A stretch of DNA of 64,000 nucleotides from Rhodamnia argentea (GCF_020921035.1 NC_063151.1:35656934-35720933), one strand, 5' to 3'. Numbered from the stretch's first letter, positions 38,764 to 49,873 are shown. The notes: a model not told the origin generated them from the letters alone. Numbers and translations: made by a program.

Positions 38764-40236
38764 CTCTGCAGCAAGTTCAACAACACGCGAACTCGCTCAA
38801 TCACGGTGTCCGATGGGAAAGAGATGACGCGCCGGTAAGGAAATGTGGAGTCGAAGAAGAAGAAGAAGAGGAGGAGCGATTCGATCTTACCCAATCAAAG
38901 GAAAGAGGTCGAGTGCGGGGAGCGTTGGATGGGGCGAGTGATGGATGGTGAAGTGGAAGGAAAGAGGAGGAATTCTCTTTTAGAGGAAGAGGAAGAGACG
39001 TACGAGAAATGGAGAAGGTCGTTTCGAATGGATGGGGATCGATGCTGATTGCTTGCTGAGTCGTCTCCCCCTACCGTTTTTCGCTCGTCTCACTCGTAAT
39101 TCGAGCGGTGTGGCGTGGGGCCCAGCTTCGGTCAATAATGCATTACTACTGAAATTTTGTCACGTTCGGTACGCCAAACCCAAACGTCTCGTCTTGGTTA
39201 AATACTGATACATGGACGTGAATAAAACCCTTAAACTGCTTCGTCTTAATTTTAGAACATAAAATTCGAAAAAGACAAATATTTTTTTCTCAATTTAGGA
39301 AAGTGATGGTGGGGAAGATAGACTCTATGTCATCTTCGGATGGCTATCGCCTGATAAGATCGTATAGTAATGTATAAAGCCCTCGAACTGTTTCATCTTG
39401 ACTCTAGAACGTAAAATTCGAGGATATTCTCCGATATAAAGGGAAGAAAAATATTTTTTCCTCAATTTAGAAAAGTGATGATGGGGAAGATAGACTCCTG
39501 TCATCTTCAAATGGCTATCGCTTGATATGATCGTATAGCAGTGTCCCGCCCGCGCCTATGGTGAATTATCGAAGTTTCGGCTCATACATCGTCGAGCACG
39601 GTATTTTTCAACCGACTTGTCGACGATTTACTCCTGATTCAAAGACACCGTGGATTTTTACTAATTAAAAAAAAAGGTTTACAAATAAAACTAATATGAT
39701 TTCGTTTTACCATAAAAAAAAAGTTAAAATGAATAACTCGAAAATGACAAAAAAAAAAAAAGAGGAAAAGCCAAGCTCCATGGTGTTAAAAAGGGGCAAT
39801 TGGTTGCGATCAAGAGACAGATAGATTTTATTAACATCGAGAGAGTGTGTCAACTTGATGACCGGAGAGATCAACCGGCGGAGACAGATTAGATGACCGT
39901 CATGACAATGGTCGCCGGGAGTGCCCACATGTTGTCTTTGCTCATCCTTGTATATTTTTTCACTTTCCATTTTAAATGGAGTCGTAGCGGTGGGTTGTTG
40001 TTCCAATTCTCCTTTTAAGTAAATGGTTAATTACGACCGCGACTCTGGGTCGAGATTTTACGTCGACCTGTACCAACAACACCCGGGCCAGAAAATGTTC
40101 CAAGGGGGACGCTTGGGCCATCGAGGCTTCAAATTAGCAACCGTTAATTGGCTGTACCAACTTCATCGCGGGGGATTAATCTCACGTAGTACTTTGAGGA
40201 TTTAATAAATTTATTGTTCCGACGAGATCAACGACC
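38764..40236. other. Upstream region of the aldehyde dehydrogenase gene
   Basis: Contains the promoter and 5' UTR of the minus-strand ALDH7 gene (nearest few hundred bases, purine-rich on the plus strand at 38850-39010), a tandem duplication at 39220-39541, and AT-rich unassigned sequence up to the tRNA. No coding region is seen. Confidence 0.5.
39220..39541. repeat. Tandem duplication, two units of about 150-165 bp
   Basis: Copy 1 (about 39229-39373) and copy 2 (about 39381-39541) share the order CCTTAAACTGCTTCGTCTT or CCTCGAACTGTTTCATCTT, AGAAC(A/G)TAAAATTCGA, ATATTTTTT-CTCAATTTAG, AAAGTGATG-TGGGGAAGATAGACTC, and a GATCGTATAG(T/C)A end. Copy 2 has about 15 extra bases. It lies 460-780 bp upstream of the ALDH7 start codon. 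Confidence 0.8.
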
Positions 40237-40318
40237 GTCGCTTTGGCCGAGTGGTTAAGGCGTGTGCCTGCTAAGTACATGGGGTTTCCCCGCGAGAGTT
40301 CGAATCTCTCAGGCGACG
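40237..40318 (+). tRNA. trnS-GCU: tRNA-Ser (anticodon GCU)
   Basis: An 82-nt class II tRNA. The acceptor stem pairs GTCGCTT with AGGCGAC, with discriminator G at 40318. The anticodon loop is CTGCTAA with anticodon GCT between TGTGC and GTACA. The long variable arm pairs GGGG with CCCC, as expected for serine. The T arm is GAGAG-TTCGAAT-CTCTC. The D-arm region (A box) is TGGCCGAGTGG. No intron and no encoded CCA, as expected for a plant nuclear gene. A T-run at 40354-40359 can act as the RNA polymerase III terminator. Confidence 0.96.
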
Positions 40319-41855
40319 TCTCTGTCTCTGTCTCTTCCCTTCAACTTCTTCTTCTTTTTTGTCTTTCCCTCTCTTATCCTTTGTTCTTTGTTTTCTTGGT
40401 GATTTCCACTTTTAAGCATAAAGAGCTCATTATTTACATAAGCACCACCCGTATATCAAACGATTGGCTTATGTATGTACCTTCTCGTATGATGACATTT
40501 TCATCTCTCTTTTCTCAATTGTTACTTAGGATTGCTTGAACTAGGAGTCTAAACAATTTGACCAACATTGATTCTGTCGATTTTTCTTTCTCCTAAAGCA
40601 GTTATTACCGATTGACGTAAAATAGAATCGGACCGATGAGATTGTTTAAAAAATAGTGAATGTTCGCCAATCACCATTTCCTTTACAATTGATTTGGCAA
40701 AAAGAAAATTCTTCTTAAATGTGATTCTATGACTAAAATACTCATTATAACTTCATACCTATTATCATTTTACAGTTTACACGTCCAATTTATTTGCCCC
40801 TCCATGAAAGTATCCATCGGTGACCACTTAGTGCACAAAGACATATTCTTAAGAAACACATCGCCCCGATTCAACATCGTATTTTTCAAAATAACTTCAT
40901 AAATCAACAATGTTTCTAAGAGAAAATATGTGTGCATTATAAGAATCGTACCCAAATCGGATTCTTTAAAAAAAAAATTGCAACCTGTAACTCGAACCGG
41001 CCCGTCCCGACCTAATCCAAAGATTTGAGGCATATTCTCTCGGGCCGAGCCGGGCTCGGTATCGTTCATTTCGGGTTGCATATCATGGGCACTCGACCCG
41101 ACCCAGTGGCATCCCTACAAGTATGTAGACATCTTCTAGTGTTACTAGTGAAGACAATGGGTTAAGTGGGCTAGACCCTACTAGATCCTCGTATGAGTGC
41201 GCGATTATTAGACGAACTTAGTATTTTGCACGCGCATGGACCCAATTTGGCACTAATCAATGAATATTATTTTTTAATTATTAAATTTTGTTTTTTGGTA
41301 AAGGGAGAGATTTTTTTTTATTAAAATTTAAAATCATTATTAAAAATAATAACGAAAATAACAGTCGTGCCCTAGCGAAATAATGCGATTGTTCACAAAG
41401 GAGTTCCGATTAATTTTTAATTTATGTCTAATGTTTATTAGGGGCTTTTATAACTTTTGAAAAGATGTGTTCAAATTTGCAGTTTTGCATACATGAATAG
41501 TTGTGTTCTTTTTAGACATGAAAAATTGTGTTCTTTTCGGAATAGCATGCCAAGTTGTGTTGTTTTTGCTATTAGATACTCAAAGATTCTGTTCAATATC
41601 CGCTACTTCAACTTCCATTTTCCTTTCTTTAAAAATATATACATCCATTTTTTTCGAATGTTTCCCTATCGAGAGTTCTTGCAAAAATATCAGAATTGCT
41701 ATATGATATTCTCATTGTGAGACTTTATTGTATGCCGGAGGATTTATGCCTGTAATTATTAGTAATGTTGCGGGGGCAAATAATTCCTTAGAGAAAGTGT
41801 TACCTCGCCTTAAAGCCCGATTCAATTTCTTTTCATTCATTCTCAATATTTTTCC
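40319..41855. other. Intergenic, with one hAT-like end
   Basis: AT-rich. At about 40985-41117 a GC-richer strip ends in GTGGCATCCCTA (reverse complement TAGGGATGCCAC), the form of an hAT terminus; the other end was not found. No gene is supported. Confidence 0.35.
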
Positions 41856-41970
41856 CAAACAGTTGCTTGCTTTTATATTCCTGTATAAAAGTCTAATTCC
41901 AGTTGCGGCATCCTGAACAACGTGGCCATTACTTCTTAATTATATGCACGCCCATCATTGCTTGCAATAA

Positions 41971-42567
41971 CCGCGGAATGGGCAATCTCCGAGCACGTAA
42001 AGAACCCGCGAGCGTTGGACCAGGCAACTCGAGAACTACGCAATGAGACCGGAAGAATGAGATTGGGCTCGAGAAGAAGAAGTTGCGAAACTGCCTTACA
42101 TAAATGTCATTGTCAGAGAGACGATGGTATGGGGGTTGCCCTTGCACCCACTAGCACCATGGCTAGCGCCTCGCTCGGCAACCGAAGACTGCGAGATCGG
42201 TGCGCACAACATACCCAAGGGAACCCTCGTGAGCACGCGGGCCATCGAGAGAGGGCCCCGAATCGTTGGACGACCCACTCGAGTCTAGGCTCGAGATGTT
42301 TGTTGAGAAGGCATTTTGATGCGAAGGGACAAGCTTTTGCAATTTGGTTCTGGTAGAATGTGCCCCGGCTACGGTCTCAGGGTGAAAGTGATTTGGTCTA
42401 AGCTTGGCTCATCCTTTACATTAGTTCACATGGAAATTGCCTAAGGATACGAGGAGAGAGGAATTGAACGTGGAAGAGATTCATGGGCTTTTGCCGCGCC
42501 TAGGAAAATCACACTGGTCCTCTCGTCCGACAAAGATTCCCGCTTCACCTTTATCGAGCTCGTGTAG
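41971..42567 (+). pseudogene. Orphan cytochrome P450 exon-3 relic (CYP71 clan)
   Basis: The segment aligns with exon 3 of the intact P450 genes downstream. It begins in the I-helix region (GAATGGGCAATCTCCGAGC, as in the 49253-49873 exon) and ends at the CGCTTCACCTTTAT block that matches the C-terminal PLHLY coding sequence. The frame is broken many times. The heme-binding loop survives as TTTGGTTCTGGTAGAATGTGC, but a 3-nt loss removes one arginine of FGSGRRMC. No exon 1 or 2 is found upstream. The sequence directly before it (about 41860-41935) resembles the 5' region upstream of the pseudogene at 55112, so the middle of an old gene has been deleted. Same strand and family as the four units to the right. 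Confidence 0.85.
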
Positions 42568-43372
42568 GATGGCAGGTTTTGTCTAGTGCCGTCTTCCTTT
42601 GCGTGCTCGTGTTCATATTTTTATGTCTGATATCGAATCACGGGACTGTCTTGAATTATCCTGACGCTTCTTGCAAGTCTTTCACGTGGCTGTCGTTGTA
42701 TTTTTTATGTCGATCTACCTCCAGGCACGTGGACCGTCAGTCATAAGACCAAAAAAAGAAAAAAAACAAAAAACAAAATTGATAGGGCTTTTGCACGTTA
42801 AAAGGAATCGGAGGAGACGCCACCCAAATGTAGAAAGATTCGATGACAAACCGCAATCCTATAGATTGTTAACCTTACAGCAAATTTTTCTCTCTTTTTT
42901 TTTTTTTGGACTTTTCTTTTGATGACTCTTGTGGTTCACGTTTCAAAAAAGAGAACTCGTGAGCAAACTTTCTCGTTCCAATAAAATGTGAAGCTCGTGT
43001 ATAGGTTCAACGCCATCTTATCACCATCGATGATCGAGAGGCTTGTAGCCATTACAAATAGAGTGTGAGATCTCGGCGTGTGCTTTATTATTAAAGATAG
43101 TTCGCTTCTAGCTGCAGACAGTGCTTTATTATTTGCTATTTGGCTTTTACTTTGTTCAACAGTTGTTTGAAATTTGTCGGACCCGAAAGTAATAACTTTT
43201 GAGTATTATTATGATATATGAATCGCATCTTTCTTTCGAAAAAAAAATATATATATGAAGCTTCAGATCTCATTCCAGTCTTGAAAAGTGGATCGACATT
43301 TTCTGATGAATGTAAGACAACAGGCTTGAACAACGTGAGTGCCTCTTTCAAGGATATTCACCCCCATTGCTT
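42568..43372. other. Region between P450 relic and first intact P450, with dispersed repeat copy 2
   Basis: Positions 43020-43260 form the second copy of the dispersed repeat seen at 24300-24640, ending in CATCTTTCTTTCGA and an A-rich run. The remainder is unassigned. From about 43260 on the sequence is the conserved P450 promoter block. Confidence 0.5.
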
Positions 43373-43472
43373 GCCTTTATATTGCCATAGACGGGTAGAA
43401 GCCTCTCGCTCCCATTGCGAAATTAACCTTCCCCTCCAAGCTTAACGACTCCGAGCCCCTGCATAACACCCC
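43260..43472 (+). promoter_or_regulatory. Proximal promoter and 5' UTR of the first intact P450 gene
   Basis: About 210 bp upstream of the ATG align closely with 47330-47541 before the second intact gene. A TATA box TTTATATT lies at 43377-43384, 89 bp before the ATG; the matching box before the second gene is at 47445-47452, 90 bp before its ATG. The shared block ends GAGCCCCTGCATAACACCCC. The promoter therefore duplicated together with the gene. Confidence 0.7.
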
Positions 43473-44412
43473 ATGGATGCTCCTTCTTGGGCGGCATACG
43501 GCCTTGCCGCTGCCTTCCTCCTCCTTCTCCTCCTCTCCGGCCACCGCCGCCGCCGCCCACTTAAGCTACCGCCTGGTCCAAAACCTTGGCCCGTCATCGG
43601 AAACCTCAATCTCATTTTCCCACTCCCTCACCGCTCGATCCACGAGCTCTCTCGGATATACGGGCCCATCATGAAGCTCCAGGTCGGGTCCCGCGGCATG
43701 GTCGTGTGCTCTTCCGCCGACATGGCCAAAGCCTTTCTCAAGACCCACGATGCTGTCTTTGCCTACCGGCCCAAAATCGCCGCGGCCAAGTACATGGCTT
43801 ACAATTGCTCCGGCATGGCATGGTCGCCCTGTGGACCTTATTTTCAACAGGCCCGTAGAATCTTCCTAGCAGAATTATTTAGTGCCGCAAGGCAACAATC
43901 GTTCGAATACATAAGAGTGGAGGAGATGAGGATGCTTACGAGAAATTTGTTCGAGGCGAAGGGGCAGCCAATAAATGTGAAAGACCACCTTTCGAATCTT
44001 AATCTCAATGTGGTTTGTCGTATGGTCCTGGGGAAGAAGTACGCAGACAAGTCCAAGAGCTCCAATGTTATGTCGGCTGAGGAGTTCAGGAAGATGGTTG
44101 ATGAGTTGTTCTTCCTCATGGGGACTCTAAATTTGGGCGATTTCATACCTTTGCTGGATTTTCTTGACTTGCAGGTCGTAATTTAGATGCCCCGACGTAA
44201 AATTTAATTGACGAGCAGAACGAAATTTTTCGATTCGTGCAATTAATCTAACATGCGAGATTAACTAATGTGATTCGTCTCTTGGATTTTTAGGTCTATT
44301 ATCGGTGTAACGATTAGCATATACACTTACCATCGGATTATCAACATGCACAAGAATTCAGCACACATATCACTCATCCAACATTGAATGTGCAAGTTTT
44401 TCGCTACTGATA

Positions 44413-44461
<49 letters not shown>

Positions 44462-45379
44462 CGTCTCTTTCAGGGTTACATAAAGAGAATGAAGGCCGTG
44501 AACAAGAAGTTTGATATGTTCTTGGAGCATGTTTTGGGTGAACACGAGGCTAGGAGAGTCGGAGTCAAGGGTTACGAGGCCAAGGACATGGTGGATGTGT
44601 TATTGCAACATGTGGACGATCCTAATCTTGAGGTGAAGATTGAAAGACATGGGGTCAAGGCCTTAATCCTGGTAAAATCTTTGACTTTCGCTTAATACTA
44701 AACAGATTCCAAGAAAAAAGAATCATAATAATCGTTGCTTTCGCTCATCATTTAGGAGTTGATAGCCGGTGGAACAGAGAGCTCGACTGTGTCGGTGGAG
44801 TGGATAATGTGCGAACTCCTAAAGAACCCTCGGATACTTGACAAGGCAACAAGAGAGCTCGACAACGTTATTGGAAGGGAGAGATGGGTCCAAGAAGCCG
44901 ACGTTGCGAGCTTGCCTTACTTGGATGCCGTTATCAAAGAAACGATGAGATTGCACCCGGTGGGGGCATTTATCGGGCATCACTTTGCAAGCCAAGACTG
45001 CCGGGTCAATGGATACGACGTTCCCAAGGACACCATTGTCCTAGTGAGTAAATGGAGCATCGGGAGAGACCCCAAATTGTGGGACGACCCCGAAAATTTC
45101 ATTCCTGAGAGGTTCATCGGAAAGGCGATCGACGTGAAGGGACAAAGCTTCGAGCTCTTGCCGTTCGGGTCCGGTAGGAGAATGTGCCCGGCTTACAATC
45201 TGGGACTGAGAATGATTCAGACGAGTCTGGCCAATCTCGTACATGGGTTCACATGGAAATTACCCGAGGGTATGACAAGGGAGGACCTGAGCATGGAAGA
45301 GGTTCTTGGGCTATCCACGCCCAAGAAAATCCCACTGATCGCAGTTGCTGAGCCAAGGCTGCCACTTCATCTCTACTGA
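43473..45379 (+). CDS. Cytochrome P450, CYP71 clan, CYP92-like (copy A, intact)
   Basis: Three exons, 43473-44174, 44474-44671 and 44756-45379, join in frame to 507 aa. An N-terminal membrane anchor (about residues 7-22) is followed by basic HRRRR and the proline hinge LPPGPKPWPVIGN (33-44). Exon 3 has the I-helix AGGTESS (304-310), the K-helix KETMRLHP (ExxR), the PERF motif, and the heme loop FGSGRRMCPAYNLG with Cys444 as heme ligand. Two positions deviate: the usual Gly two residues after the cysteine is Ala, and the C-helix WxxxR motif reads FQQAR (F124, R128). By family knowledge it is an ER-anchored monooxygenase of specialised metabolism. CYP92 relatives include terpenoid-cleaving (homoterpene-forming) and flavonoid-type enzymes, so the substrate cannot be named. 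Intron 1 holds a (TC)n tract at about 44417-44458. It is 80-90% similar by eye to copy B. Confidence 0.93.
44417..44459. repeat. (TC)n microsatellite in intron 1 of P450 copy A
   Basis: About 21 uninterrupted TC units, ending 15 bases before the exon 2 acceptor. The tract may serve as the polypyrimidine tract. Copy B has only a short CTTCTCTCT in the same place, so it expanded after duplication. Confidence 0.95.
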
Positions 45380-46122
45380 ATCTCTGTACCATCTCACGTT
45401 TCGTGTATTATGGTCTCTGTGTTTCGCCTTTTAGGTTTAATAACATTGTGGGCAGCAAAATCAAAAGCCTGTTTAAATTACTTTCATGCTTCTTGTATTG
45501 TTATAAAGACTTCAATGTCATCGATCATATGAAAGGTTTGCACGGGTTATGAAAAAAATAGAGCATGAGCAAGCTGGTCTGTTTCCAAAGCAATCATTTT
45601 TGTCAAGTTTCATGAGCTTGTATTTGTAAGTCTTATTTGTAACATCAAGTCTAGGTCCGAGTGGGGCCGTGTTACCTTTTGGTTGATTTCGCCGGCCTTC
45701 TAATGGAGGTCGAGATTGAGCTTCGATGCGAGGAGTTGAGTCTCACGCAATCCGATGCGGTCGCGGTCGAATACAACGGCAGACGTAGTAGTTTAGCTTT
45801 CAATTAAATAAACTGAAAAATTCGAGATAATGTAAATTATGAACTGAAAAATTCAAGATAATATAAATTTAGGTAGAAGAAGGAGATACACATATTTTAC
45901 GTGAAAAAATATTAAAACCTAATAGACTTGAATGCCCCGCCATGCTTATTACTATACTACTCGGGTAAGAGAGAGATATGAGGTTATCGTCTCTCTTTTG
46001 ATTTCCATAATTACCCTGGCAACATGTATTAAATAAAGAAACAACATAAAAAAATTTGAAGGGTAAATTTGTAAAACATGCATGTGCCGCTACGTGGAGA
46101 ATGATAGCATTTTCCTAATAGA
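45380..46122. other. 3' flank of P450 copy A
   Basis: Aligns in blocks with the 3' flank of copy B (for example 45640-45790 with 50580-50740, and about 46055-46100 with 50970-51010), so the duplicated unit extends some 700 bp past the stop codon. No gene is seen. Confidence 0.6.
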
Positions 46123-46127
46123 GCTAC

Positions 46128-46632
46128 TGTTAGGAAGCATGCAATTAAAGCCCAATACCTTCGTCGGGAAGATCGCTAAGAGTGAGTCCAAGTCCAAACC
46201 CCGTCAACATATCCAGTTAGACCCATCTTTACTCAAAATTTTAAGCCAATGAGTTATGGGCCGACATAAATATAACAATCTCTCCTGTCACATGTGAACT
46301 CCAGTGTTAGATTTGCATCATCAATGGTCTTTCTCTTTAAATATTCACCAAACATTGGAACATATTGGAATAAATTGGAGGCCTACCAATCAACCATCGG
46401 ATTTGATACCATTTGTTAGGAATCATGCAGTAGAAGCCCGATACCTTCGCCGGGAAGATCGCCAAGAGGAAGCTCAAGTTCGAGTCTGTCAACAAATCCA
46501 GTTAGACCTACCATCATTGAAAAAGCTTAAGCCAATGAGTAATGGGTCAACAAGGATATATTAGCTGCTTAACACCACATCGATTCTCCGATGTAAGCTT
46601 TCTCTAATACAACTCACACGTGCATTCTAACA
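46128..46632 (-). mobile_element. TRIM-like mini LTR retrotransposon (505 bp)
   Basis: Flanked by identical 5-bp duplications GCTAC at 46123-46127 and 46633-46637. It starts TGTTAGGAA and ends TTCTAACA. Two direct repeats, about 46128-46306 and 46414-46632, share AGCCC(A/G)ATACCTTCG(T/C)CGGGAAGATCGC, ATCCAGTTAGACC and AAGCCAATGAGT, and act as LTRs. Read on the minus strand, TGGTATCAAATCC lies about two bases inside the upstream LTR (46400-46411), close to the tRNA-iMet primer-binding site TGGTATCAGAGCC. The internal region is only about 107 bp with no coding capacity, hence a TRIM. It sits between the two intact P450 genes. Confidence 0.75.
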
Positions 46633-46637
46633 GCTAC

Positions 46638-47329
46638 TCTTCCATTAGCACTCTCTCACCAAAAAATGTTTTCCGATTGCCCATGCAAATCGCATTCAAA
46701 AGACAAACTTTTGTTTGTCTTTCCGAATTTCTGTAACCAAATTAAAATGAAGAAATATGAAATGAGAACTCAAAATATTAAGAAGCACAAACCACTTGAG
46801 GCCCAATTCCATAAAAAAAACCCCAAACTTCGGGTTCAATCTCAATTTTATCCTAATTTTTTTTTTTGTTTCAAGAAAAACCTCCAACTTTTACTCTAGT
46901 CCCAAATTTGCCCTGTCATTAACATGCTGTCTAAGTAGCCATTTAAATGCCACGTCACACAAAAAAAAAATTTGAGGGAGAAAAAAAAAGGAAACTCTTC
47001 GTCGCGTTACTATTCACTGAGTTCAGCCTCGTCTCTCTCCTTAGAGTCTCACTCCTGTGCCAGCCGTCGCCCTCACAACGCTGCAGTCTCGGTCAAGAAA
47101 AACTTAAAGAGATGTTGCCATGGCTGTTGCAATGCCACCGGTGGTCACTTGCAGTTGTTCATGCTCCAGTGTTATCACGGATTATCTATTACTGTCCTCC
47201 GTCAATCAATGTGTGTGTGTGAGAGAGAGAGGGGCTGTGATTGAACCAAGTTCAGCTCTAATTGAATGGTTGCACATGGTAAGAAATAATCAAAGAGTAA
47301 GCATTTTGTCAACTAGCTTGAACATGTCA
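46638..47329. other. Intergenic between P450 copies A and B, with one transposon arm
   Basis: About 46800-46960 carries AACCTCCAACTTTTACTCTAGTCCCAAATTTG and CCACGTCACAC, closely related to the arms of the Mutator-like element at 60412-61371. No opposite arm was found, so it is probably truncated. No gene. Confidence 0.5.
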
Positions 47330-47541
47330 AGTTTCAGATCCCATTCCAGCCTTGAAGATTCCACGGACATTTTCTAATGAACGTAAGACAAAAGGCCTGA
47401 ACAACTCTGTTACTTTTAATGACATCCACCCCGCATTGCTTGCCTTTATATTGCCATTGACGGACAGAAGCCTCTCGCTACCATTGCGAAATTAACCTTC
47501 CCCTCCAAGCTTCACGACTCAGAGCCCCTGCATAACACCCC
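47330..47541 (+). promoter_or_regulatory. Proximal promoter and 5' UTR of P450 copy B
   Basis: Conserved with 43260-43472. The TATA box TTTATATT is at 47445-47452, 90 bp upstream of the ATG. The sequence TTCAGATC(C/T)CATTCCAG at the left border is also found before the last pseudogene (about 58925-58945). Confidence 0.7.
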
Positions 47542-49873
47542 ATGGATGCTCCTTCTTGGGCCGCATGCGCCATCACTTGCCTCGCCGCTACCTTCCTCCT
47601 CCTCCTCCTTCTCCCCGGCCACCTCCGCCGCCGCAAACTTAAGCTACCGCCTGGCCCAAAACCTTGGCCCGTCATCGGAAACCTCAATCTCGTTGGCCCA
47701 CTCCCTCACCGCTCCTTGCACGATCTCTCTCGGATATACGGGCCCATCATGAAGCTCAAGGTCGGGTACTACAACATGGTGGTGTGCTCTTCCGCAGACA
47801 TGGCCAAAGCTGTTCTCAAGACCTACGACACTGCATTCGCATACCGGCCCCAGCTCGCCGCAGGCAAGTACACAGCGTACAATTACTCCAACATGGTGTG
47901 GACGCCCTACGGGCCCTATTTTCGGCAGGCCCGTAAAATCTTCCTAGCGCATTTGTTTGCTGCCGCAAGGCTTCAATCGTTTGAGTATATAAGAGTGGAG
48001 GAGAGGAGGGTGCTTATCAGAAATTTGTTCGAGGCCAAGGGCCAGCCAGTGAATTTGCAGGACCATCTTTTAGATCTTACTCTCAATGTGATCAGTCGCA
48101 TTGTCTTGGGGAAGAAGTACACAGAAAAGTCCGAGAGCTCCAGTATTGTGTCGCCGGAGGAGTTCAAAAAGATGATCGCCGAGTGGTTCGTGCTCAATGG
48201 GGTTGTAAATATGGGCGATTTCGGACCTTGGCTGGATTTTCTCGACTTGCAGGTCGTAATTTAGACAGGGCGACGTGATTTGATTGATTCGCCAAATGAT
48301 ATTGTTGAAGTTTAGTGCAATCATTAGATTTAAACAAAGATCAATTATCTAACGGTGAGACGTATAATAAATTTGTTGTAACTGGCAGTGATTCTTCTCT
48401 CTGATTTGTCTCTTATAGGGTTACATCAAGCGAATGAAGGCCGTGAGCAAAAAGTTTGATAGGTTCTTGGAGCATGTGTTGGGTGAACATGAGGCTAGGA
48501 GAGTCGGAGTCGAGGGTTACGAGGCCAAGGACATGGTGGATGTGTTATTGCAACAGGTCGACGATCCTAATCTTGAGGTGAAGATCGAAAGGGATGGGGT
48601 CAAGGCCTTGATCGAGGTACAATGCTAATTAAGTTGTTATTTCCGTCTTTCCTAAACTAAATGATAAAATCGCAATAGAACTTATTTTTCACATTTTGTG
48701 CGATTGCGACATATGTGTGTTGGGCTTGTTTAATTCGAAACATCCTAAATTTTGATGACATTATATTATTGACGTGTAAATTTCACTCATAATTTTTTCA
48801 TAATTCTTTGAGACTTGAACAATATTTTGAATTTTGGGAGGAAGCAAAACATTTGTACTTTCACTTAATCTCGAAAAAAAAAAATTGAAGAAAAGAATCA
48901 TGCTGATTGTGCATGCAGATAGGTGCCTACATGTACTCCTTCCCTCAATTATTTTTTTCTGTATGTGTTTACATTGCTTTTCCAATTTCCCTGTATATGT
49001 ATATATTGTCCGGCAAAATTTTGAAGATTTGAGGATAGTTATATGGCGGCAATTTCTTACGATTTATTCACAAAATAAAGTACGAGGAATCCTTATTTTC
49101 CCATCAAACAACACCCGTCGTGCTGTTTCAAGAGTTGTCTAAAGCAATGAATCTAAGTTTCATCACATGAAAAAACAAATTATTCAGTATGATTCAACGT
49201 ACACGAACGCTCTTAGGATTTGATAGTGACTGTACTTTTGCGAATCGCGTAGGACTTGATACTTGGTGGAACAGATACCTCGGCAATGTCCATGGAGTGG
49301 GCAATCTCCGAGCTCCTAAAGAACCCTCGGATAAACGACGAGGCAACACGAGAGCTCGACAGCGTAATCGGAAGGGAGAGATGGGTTCAAGAAGCGGACC
49401 TCGTGAACCTGCCTTATATAAACGCCATTGTTAAAGAAACAATGAGATTGCACCCAGCGGCGGCACTTCTCGCCCGCTTTGCAAGCCGTGACTGTAAGGT
49501 CTCCGGGTACGACATACCCAAGGGCACAAGGGTCGTAGTAAGTGCATGGAGCATTATGAGAGATCCTGAGTATTGGGACAACCCTGAAAAGTTCATGCCC
49601 GAGAGGTTCATTGGGAATGCGATCGACGTGACGGGAAATGACTTCGAGCTCCTGCCGTTCGGGTCCGGTAGGAGAATGTGCCCGGGTTATAGTTTCGGGC
49701 TCAAAGTGATTCCTACAGGTCTAGCCAACATCATACACGGGTTCATATGGAAATTGCCCGAGGCTATGACCAGGGAGGACTTGAACATGGAAGAGGATCC
49801 CGGGCTAATCAACCCAAAGAAGATCCCACTGGTCGCTGTTGGGGAGCCAAGGCTGCCGCTTCATCTTTATTGA
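47542..49873 (+). CDS. Cytochrome P450, CYP71 clan, CYP92-like (copy B, intact)
   Basis: Three exons, 47542-48252, 48419-48616 and 49253-49873, join in frame to 509 aa. It starts MDAPSWAACAITCLAATFLLLLLL (membrane anchor about 8-26), then LPPGPKPWPVIGN. Motifs: the I-helix LGGTDTS, the K-helix KETMRLHP, PERF, and a canonical heme loop FGSGRRMCPGYSFG with Cys446. The C-helix reads FRQAR instead of the usual WRQAR (F127, R131). It is an ER monooxygenase by family; the substrate is unknown. It arose from the same tandem duplication as copy A (start codons 4069 bp apart). Intron 2 is 636 bp, much longer than the 84 bp in copy A. A polyadenylation-like AATAAA lies at 49948-49953. Regions of the protein that differ from copy A include the substrate-facing segment before exon 2 (EWFVLNGVVNMGDFGPWLD). 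Confidence 0.94.

Noticed and set aside
40985-41117. hAT-like terminus TAGGGATGCCAC on the minus strand
   Set aside because: Only one end was found and no target duplication, so no element is called.
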